Origin: Solicoccozyma terricola
Taxonomy: Eukaryota > Basidiomycota > Tremellomycetes > Filobasidiales > Piskurozymaceae
NCBI GenBank assembly: GCA_001600875.1
Contig: BCLD01000007.1
Location: 971,446 to 1,035,445, forward strand
DNA length: 64,000 bases
Direction of reading: 5' to 3'
Shown: positions 12,401 through 22,508 of the stretch, in pieces
Layout: each line of letters starts with the position of its first letter
Position numbering within the stretch: position 1 is the stretch's first letter
Made by a program: the position numbers and the translations under genes
Notes under the pieces: model-generated
Databases searched by the model: none
Seen by the model: the letters and a program-made list of their open reading frames with translations, nothing else
What the model was told of the DNA's origin: nothing

Positions 12401-13939
12401 CAAAGAACAAGGACCAGTGGAACTTTCGTCCTCCAGCTGAACATGTTTATGAACATTTGGAGGAATTCTTTCCCAAGATCGATCTGGACAAGCCGGTGGT
12501 TGTGGATCCTATGTCACCGCGGACCCTCTCTCCTGACGTGGAGGCGTCACGAGCACCAGCACGACGATCTGGGTTCAACAAACTCGAGATGAGGAAGTCG
12601 ATCAGGGTCGTCGCCGAGGGTCGGAAGAAGCATCTGAGTAGGATCGCTCCAGCGACTAAGACCACGTTGGAAAGGAAACGAAGCTCAAGCATGTGGGGTC
12701 ATCGGGTTGTTGAAGTGACGCCATCCAAGCTGAAAAATGGTCAAATTCCTGGAGATAATGGAGCTCAGAGTGAGTTAATTGTGACGGTTGGGTCCCCTCT
12801 TCCTAACGTGCGACACACAGCTACGATGACATGGGTCAAGGGCGACCTCATCGGCAAGGGCACATACGGCAGGGTCTACCTCGCACTCAACGCAACGACT
12901 GGCGACATGATCGCTGTCAAACAAGTGGAAATGCCTCGAACAGATCGAGATCGGGAAGACGCAAGGCAGTCCGGCATGATCGAGGCGCTAAAGTTGGAGA
13001 TTGCCTTGCTGAAGGATTTGGAACATCCAAATGTGGTGACGTATCTTGGTAAGTGTTGGTGTGAGCCTCCAATAGCTCTTGCTGACGTCCTTGAAAACAG
13101 GTTGGGAGGAATCTTCGAAATATTTGTCCATGTGAGTGAGATCAAGATGGCCTGGTTGCTCGTGCTGACACGCCCCCACGCAGTTTCCTCGAATACGTTC
13201 CCGGTGGATCCATCGCTTCCGTCTACCGGAAACACAAAAAGTTCGAAGAAGGAGTGATCAAGTCGTTCACCAGGCAGATCTTGGAGGGCCTCGCGTACCT
13301 TCATTCCCTTCATATTCTACACCGAGACCTCAAGGCCGACAATGTGCTCGTTGACACTAACGGTATCTGCAAGATTTCTGATTTCGGTATCAGCAAGAGG
13401 ACAGGTGAGTGATCTGACAACTTGGCATCGTCATTTTCCGCTGACTCCCCCCTCTATAACATAGACGATGCCTACGACTCAATCGTGTCGACCAACCTTA
13501 AGGGGTCGGTGTTCTGGATGGCACCCGAAGTCGTTCACTCCGTCAAGGGTCAAGGCTACTCTGCGAAAGTCGACATATGGAGTTTGGGATGTGTAGTGCT
13601 CGAGATGTGGGCCGGGAGGAGACCTTGGGGTGATATGGAGGCCTTGGCAGCGATGTTTCAGGTGGGTGTGGCGGTAGTATGTTAGGTCGCTGTAACATGC
13701 TGATGGTCCTCCTTTTACAGCTCGCAAATAGCAGAGCAGCACCTCCTGTTCCCGACGATGTGATCCTCTCACCGATCGCCGATGACTTTTTGAACCAACA
13801 GTGTTTCGCTCCAAACCCTCACGATCGACCTACCGCCGCTGAACTGCTGGCACATCGATTCATCACTGATGTCGATCCGACGTGGACGTTCGCAACGAGT
13901 GGGATAGGGAGGTGTGTTGTAGCAGGTATCAGGAGGTAG
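9397..13939 (+). CDS. BCK1: Bck1-type MAP kinase kinase kinase of the cell wall integrity pathway
   Basis: Bck1 phosphorylates the MAPKKs Mkk1/2 downstream of Pkc1 in fungal cell wall integrity signalling. The roughly 1,370-residue protein has a long, Ser/Pro-rich N-terminal region. It holds a compact conserved segment at about residues 230-320 ([17 protein letters not shown] ... SLKFLV) resembling the ubiquitin-fold/RA-like domain of fungal Bck1. Next come an [18 protein letters not shown] charged coiled coil and a C-terminal kinase. The kinase has [10 protein letters not shown], the IAVK lysine, [18 protein letters not shown], a GSVFWMAPE activation-segment end and DIWSLGC. All catalytic residues are present. 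Position of the kinase at the C-terminus and the [10 protein letters not shown] motif fit STE11/BCK1-class MAPKKKs. It ends 56 bases from the convergent GID8 gene. Confidence 0.9.
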
Positions 13940-13995
13940 AAGATGCTATTTTATGTCATTACAACTGGTCGTTTTGATATACAACGTCGTGACTC

Positions 13996-15367
13996 TCATG
14001 CCTGAAGGACCTTTGAAACATCAACTCCAGGAACATGAACACCCTTCCCAGCCAATTGCTCCTCTCCCCAACTCATCAACCTGATCAATCCACCCAACTT
14101 TGTCTCCTGTCCTTGGCCTTGAGACTCCAAGATCGCAGAATTCAACTCCTTGGCTACCTTGACGCGATGTTCTTTCCGCATAAGAGAACCGAGGGTCTTC
14201 CAGTCGCCGTTGCCTACACCAACGCCATCCGCTTGATCCCAATCATCTCGACCGACATCACCCAACTCGGGGAATGCCAAGAGACATAACCCTCGCTCCA
14301 GCTCTCCGAGGAATTCGGGATTAGCCTTGCCGCGTGGAGCTAGTTCGGTAGCAGCGAATGAGAGCGCTTCTGGGATTTGATTGAGTCGAATGAGTTCGAT
14401 GAATTGTTGGAGGTGAAGATGGAATAGCAGTGGTGGGTTGGTATCGAGGATCTTCAGAGTCAACAAAAGGCAGATGTCAGTGGATGAACGGTAGAAAGAA
14501 TCTTTCGAACACGAAGAGAACGAGGAGCCACAGATGTTTGTTTTTTATTTCTCATATTAGGTCTGTGATAAGTATTCATGATCATCAAATTGTTAAAATC
14601 ACCATCCAACCCACTCCCTTCTCTTGACGAGTCAGGAATGAGAAAGACAACGACTTCGATTATGCGTGGTGCATGAAAAAATTTAATCATCGAAAAAAAA
14701 CCCCGTGGCTCGTGGGTTGGGGGAGCGAAAAGGAAAAGGAAAGAAAGGGACCGACAAAGGAGGTGACGACGAAGAGATCCAACACACACCTCTGAATCCA
14801 ACTCATTAACCCTCTGAACACCTTCCTCGACTCTCCCACCCTCAACCGCCTCTCTGATTCTCATCCTCTCCTTCATCCCTTCATAATCCACCTTCCTCTC
14901 TCCACCCAAACCAGCTTCAATCGCGAATTGCGATGCAGCAGAAGGGTAACCCTCGATGGTAAGATAGTCGAGGATAAGGCGATTCAGGTCACTACGTGGG
15001 GAACGAGGGTGGATGTTAGTGGACGGTGCGCAGGGACACGTCGATGCGGAGGAAGGAGGTTCAGATGGCATAGTTGTATACGGTATCCTCAATGTGATTA
15101 GGAGAGATTCCCACTTTGCTTTCAAGTTTCATCAGAGGTGGAGATGGATTGGTTTGGGATGGTGGGGATGGACGGAATGGGGTGGATCGAATGGGATGGA
15201 TGGGACACGACCGACTCACTCCTTTGAAACCTTGACAGCGGCGAGCCCTCTCTCCCACTCCCTCCGGCTGACGAGCACCGACCTAAGAGACTGTGTGCAT
15301 AGGTGTCATTGGACGAGAAGTGGATGGGGCGATGAAGTAGACTACTAACCGATGAAGAAGTTGCCAT
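13996..15367 (-). CDS. GID8: GID8, LisH/CTLH subunit of the GID (CTLH) E3 ubiquitin ligase
   Basis: GID8 is the scaffold subunit of the GID/CTLH complex that ubiquitinates gluconeogenic enzymes. The visible protein reads DLNRLILDYLTIEGYPSAA (LisH), a CTLH helix region (MKERMRIREAVEGGRVEEG), then ILDTNPPLLFHLHLQQFIEL and a CRA-like C-terminus, in the order and length of the family (about 220 residues). I infer a tiny first exon at 15367-15350 (MATSSS) spliced to WESLLITLRIP and then, over a second intron, to DLNRL. This restores the family pattern W-x(2)-L...DLNRL. The intron between ELDSE and ILDTN is about 338 bases (14452-14789), far longer than its neighbours' introns. The 5' exons are less certain than the rest. 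Confidence 0.9.
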
Positions 15368-15777
15368 CCTTCTTTGATTGTTTATATATCTTTTTCTCAA
15401 CAGTTTCGACTGGGAGGGTCGACGGAGATGGCTTTGGTGTCACAGCCAGGCGCAATTTGCGCTTGGGACGGGCACGTGACCGCAGGACAGACCGGGTGGC
15501 GAATCGATGGGATTGGGAACACCCGATGAAAGAGTAGAGCAACGACATCATATCTGAATCCGACCTTTCGTAACAGACAACAAGACCGCACGTAGTCGTT
15601 GAAGTGGAAGCTTCGTCCATGCCGTCGATTGCTCGTGAGGTTTCAATCGAGAATCAGGCATATCCCGTATCACAGTCCTTGGCCTCCCATCTCACAGGCC
15701 TAACATAACATTGGACCGGCTGCCGAGTAAGCAAGCTGGTCAGCCAATGTTCCAATTTTTTTCGCTCGTAAACGGAT
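15368..15777. other. Intergenic between P450 and GID8, with a CACGTG site
   Basis: Both flanking genes are on the minus strand, so this holds the GID8 promoter and the 3' flank of the P450 gene. GCACGTGAC at 15472-15480 lies about 105 bases upstream of the inferred GID8 start and matches the bHLH E-box core CACGTG that recurs before other genes in the window. Nothing else is evident. Confidence 0.45.
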
Positions 15778-18435
15778 TCACACCTTCTTCACCAGATACT
15801 CAAACTCCGTCCAATCGCTCAACTCCTCTGACAATCCCTCCAAGTAGAACTCCTTGCATAAATGCAAAAAGAAGAGTTTGAGTTGTAACATCTGCCATCT
15901 CTCATCAGTATATGTGCCGCTAGCTCCGTCGGAGCACACTCACCGCTAATTTTTCCCCAAAGCATCCTCTACCACTACCACTCTTCCCGAACGCCATCAC
16001 TGGTGCACTCCTCAAATCGAATCTCCCGTCGACTAGCCATCTTTCCGGTTTGAACTCTAGTATATCTTCCACTCGCCACTGTTTGCGAGGAGACTTTGCA
16101 GGTGTAGGAGAAACGAAACGACCGAGTTTAGCATTTGGGACTAGTATGGTTGTTCCTTTCGGGATCTGGAGCATGCATTTTGAAACCGAAGTTGGGCCTT
16201 TAGTGCGTAATGTCCTCTAGATTCTAGGGAAAAAATTGCGACTCAACTAGACAGCCCATGATCGTCACATCCTTCATAGTCTCCCTCGTCAGTCCATTCA
16301 GTGTACCTGCCAGCCTGAGGAGCTCCCAGATGAAGGATTCGAGGTCTGTTTTTTTCCCCGTTAGACGCCAGCTCGATACATGCTACACTACTGCACTCAC
16401 ACGGAACACGCTCAGTCTCAACGTCGTCATAATCTGGAGCTCTACCTCCAAGGTTCAAAGAGAGGATTTCGTCGTGGATTTGGTGTTGAACATGGGGCTA
16501 TCATTTCTCGTCAGTATTGCACAAGAGAGAATGACTGAGCGGATTTACATGACGCATTAGCATCTTTAGCCCCCACTGAAGGGTCGCGGATGTCGTATCC
16601 TGGCCCTGGAATCAAAAGGTCAGGTGTGTAAGAGATGGAGAGGACGAATGACCGTACTGCAAAGATAACTATGACGCGACACAGAGAAGGACGATCAGCG
16701 ATAGCCAATGGGGGAGGAGAGCCCCACATACACATGAAGAGCTTGAAGTTGCGTGGTGAATGTCAACGAACAGGGAAGCTTTTAGATAAGGTAAGAAGGT
16801 GACCTACCTCATCTTTCAATTCCTGTCGACGTATACCGATAAACCCATCAACACCTTAAACGTTTGCACGAACGTAAACTCGGTCCACCCACCACATCCA
16901 AGATTTGCTCCGGCTGTTTCACGCAAGCGATATCCAAAGCTGTATCCGCCAAAGCCTCCGCGTTCTCCCCTCTAGCGACCTCTCTTTTCTTCGCTTCAGC
17001 CACAAGACTCCAGAACCAATCGTCCATGATCTTCAGAGACGCGTTCCATGGCGTGAAGATCTTGGCGTATTTCAGTTGAATGATCGGAAAGGGGGTTCGG
17101 AAGCGGAAGACCTGCAAAAAAAGAAGCAGATTAACCCCAGCGGTGTTTTCATGGGGATGTGCAGTGATCTCACATTGAAAAAGTATTGCATTGCTTTGTA
17201 TAGCTCCAAATGTTCATGAGTGAAGTCGAGCTCGCCGTGTTTGATTGGGTCCTGATGCACACTTTCGGCGTGAGTGATAGCCCTGTCGAGCGCTCCCATA
17301 GTCTCTCCGTATGTCACGGAGCCTGTGAGAGTGGGTTACACGACCGATCCGCATGATGTCTTGGGCGACACTCACAGATGTTATCAGCCGATGCCATCTG
17401 CAGCGGAGAGAGAAATCAGGAACCGGTGGAAATTTATTGATTCGCCACTCTGTCTCACGCTGCAGTCCTCAATAGCGCAGAAGTAACCTCCTTCTCCAAG
17501 TTTCGAGCTCTTGATGCCCCATAGTTTGACAAGCTTGCTTATCGTCTTGCTTGAGTGCACAGCCATCTTTCTGAGAGACGACGAGTTCATTGTGACGTTC
17601 ATGTATCGACGATGCGCCTGATGGGATATGAATTAAAGCGAGGCCCCGGAGGCTTGAAATGGAGCGTCTGATATCTCACTTTAAACATCGGTCCTGTATC
17701 AGTTGGTCAGTTAGATGGTTTCCAACGCTTGAAGCGCTAGCACACTCACCGGTAGGTTGAGCAATCTGACCAGAAGGGATGAGAGTCTTAAAGACTGACA
17801 ACTGAATAACGCAGTGGTTCAATATGAACGCCCTAAACGGACAGCAGCACACTCACGGTAAGACTGTGCGTGAGAGACCAGTTGGTTCAGCATATTATTC
17901 TAGTGAGTAGGCATGTGGTACATACCTTGACCTGTCAAACTCGTTTGATCGCCTCAACAACAAGTCTTCTGCCTCTGATATTTCGTTCCCACCTAGTCAA
18001 GCAAGGGGAAGCCAATCTTGGAGCGCAACCTACTCACCTTGATAGTCATTCACAACTAATTGAATCTTGCTGCAATCGTGCCGTGAACCCCAGGTCATTT
18101 TTCCTATTTTTTCGACCAGGCCAATCAATCAACTGAAATACTTACGATCCCATCATCAATTGAAACAACGGTGGTTCACCCAACTCCTTAGCACAATCAT
18201 CGAAGAATGAAGTGACGCCGTTAGTTTTGCGAACATGGCGAATGAGCTTGTGAAGGTCCCCAAGGATGGGCCATTGATTTTTAAGATGAGGAATACCAGG
18301 AAGGGGTTTCGGAGTGAGTAGGTGGAGGATGAGAGCGATGATGGGGATGGTTATGATCGCGAATACTGTGGATGAGTAGAGACGGTTGTCTTGGAGGGTC
18401 TGCAGTGTCATACTGATGGGCTTGCTGGGTGGCAT
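15778..18435 (-). CDS. Cytochrome P450 monooxygenase, membrane anchored
   Basis: A heme-thiolate monooxygenase, split by about 14 short introns. The N-terminus carries one hydrophobic anchor (SSTVFAIITIPIIALILHLL), then a proline-rich hinge (PKPLPGIPHLKNQWPILGDL). The I-helix oxygen-binding motif is GQDTTSATLQWG, the K-helix ExxR is ELLR (FIWELLRLAG), the PERF-type motif is FKPERW, and the cysteine loop is FGKSGSGRGCFGE. All hallmark residues are present, so the enzyme should be active. The ER membrane with a P450 reductase partner is the expected setting. The CYP family and substrate are not recognised. It is transcribed away from an acyl-CoA ligase-like gene with 932 bases between start codons, which could mean joint regulation. 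The start at 18435 is the first ATG in frame before the anchor. Confidence 0.9.
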
Positions 18436-19367
18436 GTTTGAGGAGTAGAAGAGTGAGATACAGCAGAAGGGACACACAGACCTCGCGAAAACGGTCCTGT
18501 CTTATATGCATACAGTGGATTGCCGCCAACATGTCCTGTGAACATGCTATGCTACAGTAGAATGCCAAACCAAAGACTGCCATCATGGAGCGAAAGTCGC
18601 AGATCAACAGCTGGGATGACACCTCTCGTACTTACTCCTAGAAGATCCAAAGGGCAGACAAGCATGAGATGGAGGAGTATTTCGGTGGCAAACAATAGAA
18701 CGTTAGCGTTCGGGATGTCGTTGTGGGGGGCAGGCAAGCAGAGTGGATTCTCATCCCAAATGATTTTAGTCATAGGATTCTCCAATACAGTGGGCAAGAC
18801 TCCTTGCAACAGCGACACTTCCGTCTTGGCCGAGGTTGGGGGTCTTTGTGCACGCGGAAGGGGCATGGCCGAGAGGAATGGTCTTCGCTGTTCGCAGTGT
18901 TTATGGGTAATCAACAAAGAGGGGGGGGGAATGCGACCTGATGAGACTGATTCGTTCGAGTTTGGAAGAGATTTTGTGGGGAATCAGGGGGGGGGGGGGG
19001 GGGGGGGGGGTTTACTTGACCCTAGGATGGGGGTCAATGGGCTGTCAAGAAGTTGGTGTGCAGTCATGCATGCCATGTAAACCCCGAACAGCCTCACGGG
19101 GTTCTCCGTGCGGTACCCCACAGTGCTCCCGACGCGGGGAAACTTATTTTTTATTTTTAACGTTTCCCCAGTTTCATCGGGATGTCGCTCTCCGTATTAA
19201 CCGAGAATGTGGGATGGGACGGTACCCGGTGTTCATGGCTCCGCGGGGTGGGTGGGGTGTTCATCTACCGCTCGCAACATCTCGCACACCACCTCGCACA
19301 CCACCTCGCACCACATCTCCCACCACATCTCCCACCACATCTCTTCACAGTCTTCCAACACAACACC
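18436..19367. other. Divergent promoter region between P450 and ligase genes
   Basis: No exon is supported. The stretch contains two G homopolymers (about 18920-18929 and G24 at 18987-19010) and a CACGG-ggttct-CCGTG inverted repeat near 19097-19112. GGGG/CCCC blocks (about 19080-19140) could be stress-response or Mig1-like sites. A tandem repeat lies in the ligase leader. These could serve both divergent genes; no specific factor can be named. Confidence 0.4.
19271..19343 (+). repeat. Tandem 12-13-base repeat in the ligase leader
   Basis: About six imperfect units alternate between CTCGCACACCAC and CTCCCACCACAT. They sit 25-97 bases upstream of the preferred start codon at 19368. The frame from an upstream ATG at 19182 is open through the array and in frame with the enzyme, so the repeat would encode a His/Leu/Pro-rich LAHH/PHLP extension if that ATG were used. 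Confidence 0.75.
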
Positions 19368-21730
19368 ATGGCACCACCCAAGATCTACACGTCCCAATAC
19401 CCTCGCATGGAGTTGGTCAAGACATCCATCTTCCACTTTGCATTCCCGACGCCAGACGTTCAGTCCGCCAAACTTCCTCACGCCAAACACTCTCCGGAGC
19501 TGCCAGCGTTTGTAGACGCTGCTACCGGTCGCACGCTTACCCGAGGACAACTCCTTTCCAACGCTCTTCGTCTGTCTTTAGGTCTCCGTAAGAATGAACA
19601 GCTTGGTCTGAAGAAGGGAGATGTCGTCATGCTATTCAGTCTCAACTCGATCGATTACCCTTCGGTATTCTTCGGCGGCCAAGCAGCAGGTCTTATTACC
19701 ACCCTTGCAAACTCTGGATACACTCCTCCCGAGGTAGTCCATCAAATCTCTGATTCAGGCGCCAAGGTGGTTTTCGTCCATCCGACGCTCACGTCAACGA
19801 TGAACGGCGCATTGGATCTCCTCAAGAAGCAAGGCAAGTCGGTTCCCAAGGTATTCTTCCTTGCGAGAGAAGAGGATATACCGGAAGAAGTCAAGCAGAC
19901 TAACTGGAAGAGTTATGAGAGTTTGATGGTTAGCGAGGAGGAGGTGCAACGTGAAAAGTGGACAGGAGAGAAGGTTGAGGGTGATGCGGTGCATCAGGCA
20001 GCTGTGTTGTGTTACAGTAGTGGAACAGTGGGTGTTTGTGAGGTGGGCTCAATATGCGATGTGATGCTGAACCCCAACGCGCCACAGACCGGATTGTCAA
20101 AGGGTAGGTCCGCAGCATCGCGCACGCAGTGGAAAAGTCGTCACCAAATCTCAATTGGTCGTTATTCACAGGCGTCGAATCAACGCATCATAACATGACA
20201 TCCATTCAGACAATGCTATCACCTCCTGGACCTTACCCGGGACTTAATCCCAAGGATGGAGATAAAATCATCGGGGTTTTACCATTTTACCGTGAGTGGG
20301 TGGGGNGGGGGGGGGGGGGGAATGGGGTGTGTTCAAGCAGCTGACACGACGTCACCTCCAGATATATATGGCCTAGCAAAGTAGGCGTTTTGTTCTTCTT
20401 GCAATGACCTTCAAACACAGCACTGATCGTTGTGTGTCACATAGACTGCTCCTCCATCCGCTAACCCAAGGTGTTCCAGTCATCACACACGCTCGTTTTG
20501 AACCCGAAGCATTCTTCCGTTCCATCCAAGAACATCGTGCGACATGGGCGTTGGTAGTTCCTCCCATCCTAGTCGTAATGGCGTCTTCTCCTCTGGTAGA
20601 AAAATACGACTTGTCGACGTTGAAGGGAGTTGTCAGTGGTGCAGCCCCTTTGGGAGACGGGTTGACAAAGAAGGTGTTGGCGAGAATGCACGACCGCTTC
20701 AGGATCACGCAGGGTTACGGTATGTGCGCGATGTTGGCGTGGACTCCAGGGGGCTAATCACTACTCTCTTCCCCCCCCCCCCTCTTCGCCCCTTCGTTTT
20801 TCTTGTTCCAGGTCTCACTGAAACCTCGCCAACGACCCATTACATGCCGCTGCATCTCGCTGCCGATCACAGTGGTTCTATTGGTCTTCTCGTCCCTCAC
20901 CTCGAAGCTCGTCTTGTTGACGTCGATGGTAACGACGTGGCAGATGGTCAACCTGGAGAACTCTGGTTGAGGGGTCCGAATATCATGAAGGGATATTGGA
21001 AGAACGAGGAGGCAACGAGGAATACATTTGAAGGTGATTGGTTTAAAACGGGTGATATTGGTCAGAGGGATAGCGATGGCTTTTACTTGTGAGTGGGGGA
21101 GGTGTTCCGGGGGTTTTACGTTTTAGTCTTGGAGGGTGGGTCAAAATTTTAACAAAACCATGACCGCGTACAGTATCGTCGATAGGCTCAAGGAGTTGAT
21201 CAAATACAAGGGATTCCAGGGTACGTTTCGCCGGGTTTTTGCCGTTCCCCACACCGTGAATATTTTCGCTCATTCGTCGCCTCCACGCAACACTAGTCCC
21301 ACCGGCAGACCTTGAAGCTCTCCTTCTGACTCATCCCAAGATCGCAGACGCCGGTGTATGTGGCGTCAATTCGGAAGAACAAGCTACGGAGCTTCCTAGA
21401 GCATATGTTGTGCCTGTCGGTGGAATGGACGTTGTGAAGACCGACGAGGAGAAGAGGAGGTTTGCAGAGGAGATCAAGGGATGGGTTGCAAAGCAGGTGG
21501 GGGCATCGGGTTGGAGGAATGTAAACCTTTGTTCAACGTACTGACCTGTGGGGCGCGGGGGGCGCATGGTATAGGTCGCAAATCACAAACAACTACGTGG
21601 TGGTGTCGTATTCGTGGATGCGATTCCCAAATCAGCGGCTGGAAAGATTTTGCGTCGTGAGTTGAGGGTGAGAGCTGCGAAGGAGAGGGTGGAGGAGGAG
21701 AAGGCGATGAAGAGGCAGGCAAAATTGTAG
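19368..21730 (+). CDS. AMP-binding acyl-CoA synthetase, 4-coumarate-CoA ligase-like, with peroxisomal C-terminus
   Basis: An ANL-superfamily enzyme that activates a carboxylic acid as acyl-AMP and transfers it to CoA. Motifs in order: the P-loop-like motif YSSGTTGLSKGV (joined across an intron); VLPFYHIYGLA; VVSGAAPLGDGL; the A5 motif QGYGLTETSP; GELWLRGPNIMKGY; DWFKTGDIG; VDRLKELIKYKGFQV; and the catalytic lysine in IPKSAAGKILRREL. The protein ends QAKL, and the last three residues AKL are an accepted PTS1 variant, so a peroxisomal location is inferred. Length (about 575 residues) is normal. One intron has an N within a G run (20302-20320) that does not affect coding. Substrate could be an aromatic or medium/long-chain acid. 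An in-frame ATG at 19182 would add 62 low-complexity residues; the start at 19368 fits the family. Confidence 0.92.
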
Positions 21731-22508
21731 GCGTGGAGAATGTCAACTCATGTACCCGGTACGTTATAAGCATGGATTTGTAGGTTCGCCCTTTCCCGGT
21801 GGCGAGGGGAACATGTCGACGCGTTGGAGGGGAGAGGTAGGATGCTCCAGTGTCCAGAGTCGAAGCCGATGGACAACCAGCACACTGCGTCTTCCCCGTC
21901 GCTACCTCGCCACAGACGGTGTGGTCCCCACCCAGGCCCTCGTCACCAGCTGTGTCTCCAATACCCACCCCTACCATCCACCCCATGGCACTGCCAAAAG
22001 CGCACCGGATGCGCTTGTGAGCCCCTGATGCGGGCTGCGGCTCCTCTTTGCAATCTCGTCAAAGGGTCATCCTCCTCGGTGGTTGCAGCACCATCGTCAG
22101 CATCATCCTCACTCGTCTTCTCGCCAACGACGGGGGGCTCGGCGTCATCCCAGCAGCTTCCACTCATATACCATTCACCCCCAGTCTCACCCCACACCCG
22201 TCCCCGTTTTCAACAAAAACACGCGCCACCCGACTAATCAACACAACACGCGAATAGAAGGATAACTGACCGTCACCACTGTGGATCTGGTCGACTCTGC
22301 CGTCCAAAACAGCGACTCGGGACACACCCGTTAATCGGAGGCATAGGGCGGTAGAGATCGTGAGGGACAGTGTAGGGTAGTGCAACAGCGTCAGGCGTGG
22401 ATCCTAGGCTTGACATTCACCGCCGTACAACCAACCCCCTTTACTCCTCATCGTCAATAAAACATCCTCTGGCACCTCTCCTCCACCTCTACACATCGAA
22501 CACCTAAT
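21731..22508. other. Intergenic between ligase and an unknown gene
   Basis: The flanking genes are both on the plus strand. I see no conserved coding signal, RNA gene or repeat; open frames here are Ser/Pro/His-rich low-complexity readings of a C-rich stretch. The last 60 bases before 22509 are pyrimidine-rich like other leaders in the window. Confidence 0.45.

Noticed and set aside
9675..13520. Antisense frames over BCK1 (for example 12876-13313)
   Set aside because: The plus strand shows all kinase motifs; antisense frames have no conserved domain.
18520..19080. Gly-rich frames over the G24 tract upstream of the P450 gene
   Set aside because: They depend on the homopolymer, lack domains and sit in the divergent promoter.
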